The position numbers were made by a program, and so were the translations under genes. The notes below the pieces were generated by a model. That model made no database searches. It saw only the letters and a list, made by a program, of their open reading frames with translations, and had not been told where the DNA came from. From Flavobacteriaceae bacterium UBA3078 (GTDB lineage: Bacteria; Bacteroidota; Bacteroidia; Flavobacteriales; Flavobacteriaceae): DNA of 8,799 nucleotides. The stretch's first letter is position 1, and every line of letters begins with the position of its first letter. Positions 1 through 5,806 of the stretch are shown one piece after another. The stretch spans positions 1-8,799 of the forward strand of contig DFBO01000024.1 of NCBI GenBank assembly GCA_002366675.1, read 5' to 3'.

Positions 1-10
1 TTAACTCATT

Positions 11-307
11 TTATCGCAAAACTAGTTTTGATATCACTTTTTTTCCAAGAGATTCATTTAAAAGAGTTATTATTTTCTCTTTGCCATAACTAAGCTCTTC
101 TCTTAAAACGCTGGAACTTAATTGGACATATAACGTATTGTTTTTTAACTGGATATCTGTAGTGTAATTATTTACGCCATTACCCATCATGCTTTTCCAG
201 GTGTCTCTAACATTTACCACATCTAAACCATGTTCTAATTTGTTGGTTTCTACAAATTCTTTTAAAGCATCAGCAATGCTTAGATTTTCGTTATTTCGTT
301 TTGCCAT
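11..307 (-). CDS. DUF721 / DciA-like protein, probable replicative helicase loader
   Basis: This 98-residue protein has the look of the DUF721 family, whose characterised member DciA helps load or operate the replicative helicase DnaB at the replication fork. The visible family features are an amphipathic N-terminal helix with ADALKEFV (residues 12-19), a VRDTWKSMMG segment with the conserved Trp37 and Gly42, and a following beta-rich part (LKNNTLYVQLSSSVLREELS). The protein is essentially the bare domain, without the long extensions seen in some DciA proteins. The ATG (305-307) overlaps the stop of the upstream lipoprotein gene by one base (TAATG), suggesting translational coupling. It is the last gene of a recF-lipoprotein-DUF721 string; recF-DUF721 linkage is also known in actinobacteria near dnaA. 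The family assignment is confident. The helicase-loader role is inferred from the family. Confidence 0.85.
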   Translation of the reverse strand: MAKRNNENLSIADALKEFVETNKLEHGLDVVNVRDTWKSMMGNGVNNYTTDIQLKNNTLYVQLSSSVLREELSYGKEKIITLLNESLGKKVISKLVLR

Positions 308-729
308 TATTCTATGTCTATAGGTATAAAACGTTTGTATAAAAATACAGCTTTATTCTTATTAATCACTTTAATTTGGTCTTCCGTTGCTAGCAAAACA
401 GTTTCTTTCCAGGTGTCGAAAGGTGTTTTATAATAGAGGTTTAAACTATCGTTTTCTATTTTAATAGTAAACTGTTCGGAGTCTTTTGATGTTTCGTAAG
501 ACCCATCGAAAAGAGGTTTTACTTTTATTCTAAAACCAGCTAAACTATCAGAGATTTCTATATAATCTACTGTGTTGTTATAGGTGTAGCTTTTCTTGGA
601 GCCATCTGCTAAGGTAACTTCTTCAATCTCCCAATAACCTTCAAGGTGTTCCACAAAAGTTTCAGGATTATTAGAACAGCTGTTAAGTAATAGTATCCCA
701 AGAATGTATAAGACGTGTTTTGAATTCAT
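307..729 (-). CDS. small lipocalin-like lipoprotein of unknown function
   Basis: The frame stays open upstream to a TTG at 744, but the ATG at 727-729 is the better start. It gives a compact signal peptide (MNSKHVLYILGILLLNSC), and the TTG lies inside a tandem heptamer repeat. From this ATG the protein has 140 residues with a type II signal peptide and lipobox L-N-S-C, so Cys18 would be lipidated; no Asp follows at +2, so outer-membrane sorting is plausible. The mature part begins with a LEGYWEIEEVTLADGSKK motif and then alternates short beta strands (YIEISD, GFRIKVKP, FTIKIENDSLNLYYKTP, KAVFLYKRF). The LxGxW start is typical of lipocalin-like bacterial lipoproteins. It sits between recF and a DUF721 gene and overlaps the latter by one base. 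From memory, similar proteins occur at this place in other Flavobacteriaceae. Its function is unknown; a link to replication is only positional. Confidence 0.8.
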   Translation of the reverse strand: MNSKHVLYILGILLLNSCSNNPETFVEHLEGYWEIEEVTLADGSKKSYTYNNTVDYIEISDSLAGFRIKVKPLFDGSYETSKDSEQFTIKIENDSLNLYYKTPFDTWKETVLLATEDQIKVINKNKAVFLYKRFIPIDIE

Positions 730-737
730 TTTATTTA

Positions 738-758
738 GTATCAAGTATCAAGTATCAA
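738..758. repeat. three tandem heptamers (GTATCAA on +, TTGATAC on -)
   Basis: Three exact, contiguous copies of GTATCAA occupy this stretch. Read on the minus strand they are TTGATAC x3, ending about nine bases before the ATG of the lipoprotein gene. They lie in the leader or promoter zone between recF and the lipoprotein gene. A seven-base unit is not a multiple of three, so the array cannot be neutral within a reading frame; this argues against the upstream TTG start inside the array. Copy-number change would alter leader length. The role is unknown. Confidence 0.85.
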
Positions 759-809
759 GAAAAATTGACTTTTGTCTTTTCTCTCTATTTTTTAGTCTGT
801 GTTCTTATT

Positions 810-1889
810 TTACAATTTAAATATCTCATAAGATTGATGCACTTGTTTTACAGCATTTTCTGTTCTATCTGCATGCGTATCGCTAATAAACAATTGTCCA
901 AAATTCTCATCATCTACTAATTTAATAATTTGAGACACACGTTGTTCGTCTAATTTATCAAAAATATCATCTAATAATAAAATAGGGTTCACGGCACTTT
1001 GGGCTTTAATAAAATCGAATTGTGCCAGTTTTAAAGCTATTAAATAAGATTTTTGCTGTCCTTGACTCCCAAATTTTTTAATTGGATGACCTTCTATTTC
1101 AAAAACTAAATCATCTTTATGGATTCCTACACTTGTGTATTGAAGTGCTTTATCTTTATTAATGGACCTTTTTAAAAGAGTCTCTAAAGTATCTTCTTTT
1201 AAATCGCTGTTGTAAATTAAATTTACTTGCTCATTTCCATTGCTAATAGCTAGGTAACGCTCTTTAAATATAGGAATAAATGTTTCTAAAAAAAGCTGTC
1301 TTTTTTCAAATATTACTGTGCCATATTCGTCAAGTTGCTTGTTGTAAATCTCTAACGTATCAGAATTATAAGTGTTGTTTAAGGCAAAATATTTTAATAG
1401 AGAATTTCGCTGAACCAACACTTTATTATAATTAATTAAGGTGTTTAGATAGTTTTTATCGCTTTGAGAGATCACACTATCCATAAATTTTCGTCTTGTC
1501 GTGCTCCCTTCAATAATTAAATCTCTATCTGCTGGCGAAATGATAACAAGTGGCAAAAAACCAATGTGGTCGCTAAATCTATCGTAAATTTTACCATTAC
1601 GTTTAATAATTTTTTTCAGACCTTTTTTTAAACTAACAACAATTTTTTCTGTGCTGTCTTCTTTTTCATAATCTCCATTTATTACAAAAAAACTCTCGTT
1701 ATGCCTAATGTTTTGGGAGGCTATAGGGTTAAAATAGCTTTTTCCAAAAGATAAATGATAGATAGCATCAAGGACATTAGTTTTGCCAACACCATTGTTT
1801 CCAACAAAACAATTTATCTTGTTATTGAACTCAAAAGACTGACTTTCAAAATTTTTATAATTAAGTAATGAAAGTGATTTTAAAATCAT
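810..1889 (-). CDS. recF: RecF, DNA replication and repair ATPase
   Basis: RecF is a cytoplasmic SMC-like ABC ATPase that, with RecO and RecR, loads RecA onto gapped DNA during recombinational repair. At 359 residues it is the usual size. The N-terminus carries the family opening LSLLNYKNFE and a Walker A loop GNNGVGKTN at residues 30-38 (Lys36, Thr37). The ABC signature is GSQGQQKS at 274-281. Walker B with the D-loop is LLLDDIFDKLD at 304-314, and a FISDTHADR switch segment lies at 334-342. All ATPase elements are intact. The ATG at 1887-1889 gives the canonical N-terminus. The gene is transcribed divergently from the TPR gene and followed by the lipoprotein and DUF721 genes after a gap of 80 bp. 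It is not adjacent to dnaA, dnaN or gyrB within this window. Confidence 0.97.
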   Translation of the reverse strand: MILKSLSLLNYKNFESQSFEFNNKINCFVGNNGVGKTNVLDAIYHLSFGKSYFNPIASQNIRHNESFFVINGDYEKEDSTEKIVVSLKKGLKKIIKRNGKIYDRFSDHIGFLPLVIISPADRDLIIEGSTTRRKFMDSVISQSDKNYLNTLINYNKVLVQRNSLLKYFALNNTYNSDTLEIYNKQLDEYGTVIFEKRQLFLETFIPIFKERYLAISNGNEQVNLIYNSDLKEDTLETLLKRSINKDKALQYTSVGIHKDDLVFEIEGHPIKKFGSQGQQKSYLIALKLAQFDFIKAQSAVNPILLLDDIFDKLDEQRVSQIIKLVDDENFGQLFISDTHADRTENAVKQVHQSYEIFKL

Positions 1890-2020
1890 AAAAAAGTTGC
1901 TTAAAGATGGTTTTGAATTTTTAAATGAATAAGTTGTGCAAATTATTGAAAAATAACAAATAAATAGGCTTTTATATATGAAGAAAAATCATATTTTTGC
2001 CACGCATTAATTTAGAATAT
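1890..2020. other. divergent intergenic region between recF and the TPR gene
   Basis: This 131-bp, very AT-rich gap must hold the promoters for both recF (minus) and the TPR-ribH unit (plus). The plus-strand -7 box is clear at 1992-1999. For recF the closest match on the minus strand is a TAATTTG (complement of 1939-1945), one base short of the TAnnTTTG consensus, so I do not call it. No strong hairpin, repeat or small gene is visible. Confidence 0.6.
1992..1999 (+). promoter_or_regulatory. Bacteroidota -7 box (TATTTTTG) for the TPR-ribH unit
   Basis: TATTTTTG matches the TAnnTTTG consensus recognised by the primary sigma factor of Bacteroidota. The -33 element is weak: only a T run at 1970-1973 lies at a suitable distance. 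Transcription would start near 2006 and leave a leader of roughly 15 nt before the ATG at 2021. The box overlaps a TTG at 1997 that opens the frame upstream, which is why that TTG is rejected as the start codon. Confidence 0.6.
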
Positions 2021-2791
2021 ATGGCAACTTATAAGAAAAGAGGATATAAACCAGCAACGAAAGAGGAAAAAGAACATGATATTGTTGATCACTCTACAAC
2101 TGCTGAAGTTTTTAATACATTAGATGAATCTGCTTCTAAAACGGAAGATTGGGTTATTGCTAATCAAAAATACATTTTCATAATTATTGGAATAGTAGCT
2201 GCTGTGGTGTTAGGTTATTTAGGTTTTAAAGAATTTATAGCCAAGCCAAAACAAAGCGAAGCTATGAACGAAATATTCCAAGCAAAGAAATATTTTAATG
2301 AAGCAGTTGCTGGAACAGCAAGTGATTCTCTATATACTTTATCTCTTAATGGAGGTGAAGGTAAGTTAGGGATGCTAGACATAGCTTCAGAATATAGTGG
2401 AACAAAAGCAGGTAATATTGCTAACTATTATGCAGGAATGGCTTATTTAAATTTAAAAGATTATAAGAATGCGATTTCTTATTTAGGCGAATTTTCTAGC
2501 GATGATCAAGTTTTAGCTCCAATGGCTAAAGGTAGTATTGGTGATGCTTTTGTGCAGTTAAATCAGCCAGAAGATGCTTTAGGTTATTATGAGCAAGCTG
2601 CTAAATTAAAAGCGAATGAGTTTACAACGCCTTTATATTTACATAAAGCTGGTGTTATAGCTTTAGAATTAGGAAAAACAGATAAAGCGCTTACATATTT
2701 TAAGGATATCAAGGAAAATTATGCATCTTCAACAGAAGCTACTAATATTGATGTTTTTATAGGTAAAGCACAAGCTTTGGCTAATAAATAA
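2021..2791 (+). CDS. membrane-anchored tetratricopeptide repeat protein
   Basis: The frame is open from a TTG at 1997, but the ATG at 2021 is chosen because the TTG lies inside the promoter -7 box. The resulting protein has 256 residues. It starts with a basic, charged cytoplasmic part (MATYKKRGYKPATKEEKEHD), followed by one transmembrane helix at about 51-69 (YIFIIIGIVAAVVLGYLGF) without a cleavage or lipobox signature. Its soluble C-terminal domain holds three TPR-like helix pairs at about 131-160, 167-196 and 203-235, each with the A..Y or A..YY spacing (YYAGMAYLNLKDYKNAISYL; ALGYYEQAA; ALTYFKDI). The overall plan resembles YfgM-type anchored TPR proteins that assist envelope protein folding. 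TPR domains bind proteins, so the role is probably scaffolding, but the partner is unknown. Its stop is 27 nt before ribH, so the two are probably cotranscribed. Confidence 0.88.
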   Translation: MATYKKRGYKPATKEEKEHDIVDHSTTAEVFNTLDESASKTEDWVIANQKYIFIIIGIVAAVVLGYLGFKEFIAKPKQSEAMNEIFQAKKYFNEAVAGTASDSLYTLSLNGGEGKLGMLDIASEYSGTKAGNIANYYAGMAYLNLKDYKNAISYLGEFSSDDQVLAPMAKGSIGDAFVQLNQPEDALGYYEQAAKLKANEFTTPLYLHKAGVIALELGKTDKALTYFKDIKENYASSTEATNIDVFIGKAQALANK

Positions 2792-2792
2792 A

Positions 2793-2814
2793 ATTTTCTA
2801 CTTTTTTAGAAAGT
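2793..2814 (+). other. short AU-rich hairpin between the TPR gene and ribH
   Basis: TTTCTA (2795-2800) and TAGAAA (2807-2812) are perfect complements around a six-base loop. One G-U and one A-U pair can extend the stem to eight pairs. It fills most of the 27-nt gap and ends just before the ribH ATG at 2819. It is too A/U-rich and lacks a following U tract, so it is not a convincing terminator. A weak translational or processing element for ribH is possible, as is chance. Confidence 0.3.
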
Positions 2815-2818
2815 AAAC

Positions 2819-3304
2819 ATGGCAACAGAAAATAAAAATTTATCAGATTACGATAAAGCTACAATCCCAAACGCGAAAGACTTTCGGTTTGGGATTGTTG
2901 TTTCAGAATGGAATGATACTATTACAGAGGGTTTATTTCAAGGTGCTTATAATGCACTCATTGAAAACCAAGTGTCTGCAACTAACATTTTACGTTGGAA
3001 TGTACCTGGTAGTTACGAGTTAATTTTCGGATGCAAAAAAATGCAAGAACAACAGGTTGATGCTGTAATTGCAATAGGAAGTGTTATTCAAGGTGAAACC
3101 AAACATTTCGATTTTGTATGCGAAGCTGTATCTCAAGGCATTAAAGATTTAAATATTCTACACGAAATACCTGTTATTTTTTGTTTGCTTACAGACAATA
3201 ATTTACAACAAGCAATAGATAGGTCTGGTGGAAAACATGGAAATAAAGGTACCGAAGCTGCTATTGCTGCCATAAAAATGGTAGCGCTTAATAAAAAGGC
3301 TTAG
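2819..3304 (+). CDS. ribH: 6,7-dimethyl-8-ribityllumazine synthase
   Basis: RibH catalyses the penultimate step of riboflavin synthesis: 5-amino-6-(D-ribitylamino)uracil plus 3,4-dihydroxy-2-butanone 4-phosphate gives 6,7-dimethyl-8-ribityllumazine. The 161-residue length is normal. Family motifs are in order: RFGIVVSEWN with Trp31 at the pyrimidine-binding position, NVPGSYEL at 61-68, GSVIQGETKHFDFV at 87-100 with His96 at the catalytic-histidine position, and the phosphate-binding RSGGKHGNKGTEAA with Arg135. Residues 1-20 form an N-terminal extension. No other rib gene is nearby and I see no FMN riboswitch upstream, so this is an isolated copy read from the TPR gene's promoter. Codons 15-27 contain a long inverted repeat with several codons unusual for this AT-rich region (GCG, CGG), reported separately. 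Confidence 0.97.
   Translation: MATENKNLSDYDKATIPNAKDFRFGIVVSEWNDTITEGLFQGAYNALIENQVSATNILRWNVPGSYELIFGCKKMQEQQVDAVIAIGSVIQGETKHFDFVCEAVSQGIKDLNILHEIPVIFCLLTDNNLQQAIDRSGGKHGNKGTEAAIAAIKMVALNKKA
2861..2898 (+). repeat. long near-perfect inverted repeat (hairpin) inside the 5' part of ribH
   Basis: The outer arms ACAATCCCAAAC (2861-2872) and GTTTGGGATTGT (2887-2898) are exact reverse complements of 12 bases. Nested inside, CGAAAG (2874-2879) and CTTTCG (2881-2886) are also exact complements, with G2873 as a single bulge and A2880 at the apex. In RNA this would be a hairpin of about 17-18 pairs with a tiny loop. A weaker extension beyond a U-U mismatch may reach 2856-2903. It starts 42 nt after the ribH ATG and encodes residues 15-27. 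No U tract follows, so it is not a standard intrinsic terminator. Function is unknown; see findings. Confidence 0.85.
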
Positions 3305-3435
3305 TCTTTTTAGAATAACCTTCCATTTAGCCATCTAGAAATTTGTTGATACTATTTTGTTAACAATTTTTGGCATTTCAAAACTGTAATTTCTTTGTAT
3401 TTTAAGTACATTTGAAGTGTATCAACGTAATTATT
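3305..3435. other. intergenic region between ribH and the first small membrane protein gene
   Basis: This 131-bp gap contains a 10-bp perfect palindrome TTGTTAACAA at 3357-3366 and a good promoter -7 box at 3407-3414. No intrinsic terminator for ribH is visible, so readthrough from the TPR-ribH unit into the next genes is possible. Confidence 0.6.
3407..3414 (+). promoter_or_regulatory. Bacteroidota -7 box (TACATTTG) for the small-protein/mutL unit
   Basis: TACATTTG is an exact match to TAnnTTTG. The -33 position is poor; a CTG at 3384-3386 has about the right spacing. Transcription would start near 3421, which places the TTG at 3412 upstream of the transcript and favours the GTG at 3436 as the start of the next gene. 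Confidence 0.5.
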
Positions 3436-3648
3436 GTGGCAATATTCAAAAAGAATAGACAATTTAATATCAAGCCAAAATATCAAAATGATATTGATGA
3501 GAATCAAGATCGAGATATGGAGTCAAAATGGCAAGAATTAAAACAGTCAAGAACACGAAAAGGTAGTATCTTGACATCACCATTGTTTATGGTCTTGTTT
3601 TTGATAGCTGTATTAGTGTTTTGGTATTTTTTAAGTGGTTATGAATAG
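3436..3648 (+). CDS. short single-span membrane protein, paralogue of its downstream neighbour
   Basis: Three starts are possible in this frame: TTG 3412, GTG 3436 and ATG 3517. The GTG is chosen because it gives an N-terminus MAIFKKNRQFNIKPKY that parallels the downstream neighbour's MGIFKTRKNKAYSYTPRHY, and because the TTG overlaps the promoter -7 box. The 70-residue protein has a basic N-terminal motif ending in xPKY, an acidic and polar middle (NDIDENQDRDMESKWQELKQ), and one transmembrane helix at about 49-67 (PLFMVLFLIAVLVFWYFLS) close to the C-terminus. The expected topology is N-terminus in the cytoplasm with a tail anchor. I do not recognise a function. It is eight bases upstream of the next gene. 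If the start were ATG 3517, only 43 residues with the anchor would remain. Confidence 0.65.
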   Translation: MAIFKKNRQFNIKPKYQNDIDENQDRDMESKWQELKQSRTRKGSILTSPLFMVLFLIAVLVFWYFLSGYE

Positions 3649-3656
3649 TAGATAAT

Positions 3657-3932
3657 ATGGGGATTTTTAAGACAAGAAAAAATAAAGCGTATAGTTATAC
3701 ACCTAGACATTATAAAGGTGAAGGCAATCCGTATGAAATAAAACATAAGTTCGACGATTTTAGAACCACAGTTGGTAGTAACAAAGGGTTGAAAGGTAAG
3801 TTAGTTACTGCAATTAACGATTATAAAAGTAATCAAGACCAAGCAGTAAATAAAAGGGTTTTAATTATTATTGGAATCTTAATTTTAATCTTCCTATTTA
3901 TTATTGACTTCGATTTATCCATATTCTTTTAG
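3657..3932 (+). CDS. small tail-anchored membrane protein (family often labelled 'riboflavin synthase subunit beta')
   Basis: This 91-residue protein has a basic N-terminus (MGIFKTRKNKAYSYTPRHYKGEGNP), a polar middle (YEIKHKFDDFRTTVGSNKGLKGK), and one hydrophobic segment at about 68-87 (RVLIIIGILILIFLFIIDFD) at the C-terminus. As I recall, homologues in Flavobacteriaceae are commonly annotated as riboflavin synthase subunit beta. Nothing in the sequence supports that: it has none of the lumazine synthase motifs (true RibH is the gene at 2819-3304) and it is a membrane protein. The label probably spread from the neighbouring ribH. The gene sits 8 nt after its paralogue and 8 nt before mutL, so it is almost certainly in the mutL operon. 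The function is unknown. Confidence 0.85.
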   Translation: MGIFKTRKNKAYSYTPRHYKGEGNPYEIKHKFDDFRTTVGSNKGLKGKLVTAINDYKSNQDQAVNKRVLIIIGILILIFLFIIDFDLSIFF

Positions 3933-3940
3933 AAGCGCTC

Positions 3941-5794
3941 ATGTCAGATATTATTCAATTATTACCAGATCATGTAGCTAACCAGATTGCAGCAGGAGAA
4001 GTTGTACAACGACCAGCTTCGGTTGTTAAAGAACTTATGGAGAATGCTATTGATGCCAAAGCTTCAATTATAAAACTCATAATTAAAGATGCTGGAAAGA
4101 CTTTAGTACAAGTAATTGATAACGGCTCAGGTATGAGTGTTACAGATGCTCGTTTAAGTTTTGAGCGTCATGCCACGTCTAAAATACGTACTGCCGAAGA
4201 TTTATTTCTATTACATACCAAAGGCTTTCGTGGTGAAGCTTTAGCAAGTATTGCTGCCATTGCTCATGTTGAGTTAAAAACCAAACAAGAGTCAGATGAG
4301 GTAGGAACCCAAATTGTTATTGAAGGTAGCGACGTAGTTTCACAAGAGGTTATTGTTACTCCTAAAGGAACTTCTATAGCAGTTAAAAATTTATTTTTTA
4401 ATATTCCTGCCAGACGTAATTTTTTAAAATCGAATCCAGTGGAAACACGTCATATTATTGATGAGTTTCATAGAGTAGCTTTAGCACATCCAAATATTCA
4501 GTTTGTCATGTATCATAATGGAGGAGAGGTTTTTAATCTTCCAGAAAGTAATTACAGGCAACGCATAGTAAATATTTTTGGAGTAAAAACCAACGAGAAA
4601 TTGGTTCCAGTAAACGAAGAAACAGAAGTCGTTAAAATTTCAGGGTTTGTTGGAAAGCCTGAATATGCTAAGAAAACTAGAGGAGAACAATACTTTTTTG
4701 TTAATAACAGGTTTATTAAAAGTGCTTATTTAAATCATGCAATTAGTTCTGCGTTCGATGGCCTTCTAAAAGATGGTACTCATGCAAGTTATTTTTTAAA
4801 CTTGATAGTAAATCCTCAAACCATAGATATTAATATTCATCCTACTAAAACTGAAATTAAGTTTGATGATGAACACACGTTATATGCTATTTTGCGTGCT
4901 TCTGTAAAACATAGTCTAGGGCAATTTAATATTGCTCCAGTATTAGATTTTGAAAGAGACTCAAATCTAGATACACCTTATAACTATAAAGATGTAAGCA
5001 ATCCAAATACCCCAAAAATTGAAGTAGATAGAGCCTATAATCCATTTGAGGAAAAACAGATTCTAGGAAAACAAACAACAGCCTTTAAAAGGCAAACACC
5101 AATGAATTGGGATAGTTTGTATGTTGGTTTAGAATCAAAAGGCACAAAAACACAACAAGATTTTAGTAGTGTTCAATTTGAAAGCGAAGAACAAACAGGT
5201 TCTATTTTTAAAGACGATTCTCAAGTTGAAACCAAGCAAACCACGTTTCAACTTCAAAATAAATATGTAGTAAGTACTATAAAGTCTGGAATGTTGGTTA
5301 TCGACCAGCATCGAGCGCATCAACGTGTGTTATACGAAGATTTTTTACAACACATTACTGTTAAAGAAAGTATGAGTCAGCAATTATTATTTCCTGTTCA
5401 GCTTCATTTTTCAACTCAAGAAGTAGAAATTATCAAGCAAGTAAAGCAGGATTTAGAGCATACTGGTTTTCAATTCTCTAACATGTCGGAAGATAGTATT
5501 GAAATTTCTGGAGTTCCAGTAAGTGTTCCTGAGAGCGAAGTTTCAGTTATTTTGGAACAATTAATAAACGATATTCAGAACGAAGTTCCAGATAGTAATT
5601 TTAGTTCTACAGATTTGTTAGCCAAGTCTATGGCTAAGAGCTTGGCCATAAAAACAGGACAATCGCTTTCTGTTATGGAACAGGAACATTTAGTAAATAG
5701 TTTGTTTGGTTGTAAGGAACCAAATATGTCGCCAACAAATAAAACAACATTCATTACGTTACCTGTAGATGAATTAGAGAGAAAATTTATTTAA
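3941..5794 (+). CDS. mutL: DNA mismatch repair protein MutL
   Basis: MutL couples mismatch recognition by MutS to downstream strand removal. The 617-residue protein begins with the GHKL ATPase domain (about 1-330). It carries GEVVQRPASVVKELMENAID with Glu31 as the probable catalytic base and Asn35 for Mg binding, DNGSGM at 60-65, RHATSKI at 76-82 and GFRGEAL at 95-101; all are intact. A low-complexity polar linker spans roughly 340-430. The C-terminal dimerisation domain shows DQHRAHQRVLYE at 455-466, AKSMAKSLAIK at 561-571 and CKEPNMSP at 591-598. These correspond to DQHAxxERxxYE, ACR and CPHGRP of endonuclease-type MutL, but several metal ligands differ, so canonical nicking activity is doubtful. 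It follows the two small membrane proteins by 8 nt and precedes a rhomboid gene by 12 nt. Confidence 0.97.
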   Translation: MSDIIQLLPDHVANQIAAGEVVQRPASVVKELMENAIDAKASIIKLIIKDAGKTLVQVIDNGSGMSVTDARLSFERHATSKIRTAEDLFLLHTKGFRGEALASIAAIAHVELKTKQESDEVGTQIVIEGSDVVSQEVIVTPKGTSIAVKNLFFNIPARRNFLKSNPVETRHIIDEFHRVALAHPNIQFVMYHNGGEVFNLPESNYRQRIVNIFGVKTNEKLVPVNEETEVVKISGFVGKPEYAKKTRGEQYFFVNNRFIKSAYLNHAISSAFDGLLKDGTHASYFLNLIVNPQTIDINIHPTKTEIKFDDEHTLYAILRASVKHSLGQFNIAPVLDFERDSNLDTPYNYKDVSNPNTPKIEVDRAYNPFEEKQILGKQTTAFKRQTPMNWDSLYVGLESKGTKTQQDFSSVQFESEEQTGSIFKDDSQVETKQTTFQLQNKYVVSTIKSGMLVIDQHRAHQRVLYEDFLQHITVKESMSQQLLFPVQLHFSTQEVEIIKQVKQDLEHTGFQFSNMSEDSIEISGVPVSVPESEVSVILEQLINDIQNEVPDSNFSSTDLLAKSMAKSLAIKTGQSLSVMEQEHLVNSLFGCKEPNMSPTNKTTFITLPVDELERKFI

Positions 5795-5806
5795 GTATTT
5801 TTAAAT

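Noticed and set aside
730..744. TTG start for the lipoprotein
   Set aside because: It lies in the first heptamer repeat; the ATG at 729 gives a cleaner signal peptide.
745..809. Possible terminator after recF (GACAAAAGTC on the minus strand)
   Set aside because: Only a three-pair stem can form, too weak for an intrinsic terminator.
720..920. Plus-strand open frame of 66 codons
   Set aside because: It runs mostly antisense to recF and the intergenic gap, and its residue composition is not protein-like.
1939..1945. Possible recF -7 box on the minus strand (TAATTTG)
   Set aside because: It is one base shorter than TAnnTTTG and its candidate -33 TTG is only about 11 bases away, so I do not call it.
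1997..2020. TTG start adding eight residues to the TPR protein
   Set aside because: The TTG is part of a TATTTTTG promoter box, and the ATG at 2021 gives a typical basic N-terminus.
3412..3435. TTG start for the first small membrane protein
   Set aside because: It overlaps the TACATTTG -7 box, and the similarity to the neighbouring protein begins at the GTG at 3436.
5083..5095. Small palindrome GCCTTTAAAAGGC in the mutL linker
   Set aside because: Six-base arms in AT-rich coding DNA are expected by chance, and nothing nearby suggests a role.
5135..5323. Minus-strand open frame inside mutL
   Set aside because: It is a shadow of the mutL linker and C-terminal coding sequence with no recognisable feature.
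5621..5650. Competing short hairpins (GCCAAG/CTTGGC and TATGGC/GCCATA) in the mutL 3' region
   Set aside because: Both are six-pair stems within coding sequence and come from a repeated AKS peptide pattern, so chance is a sufficient explanation.
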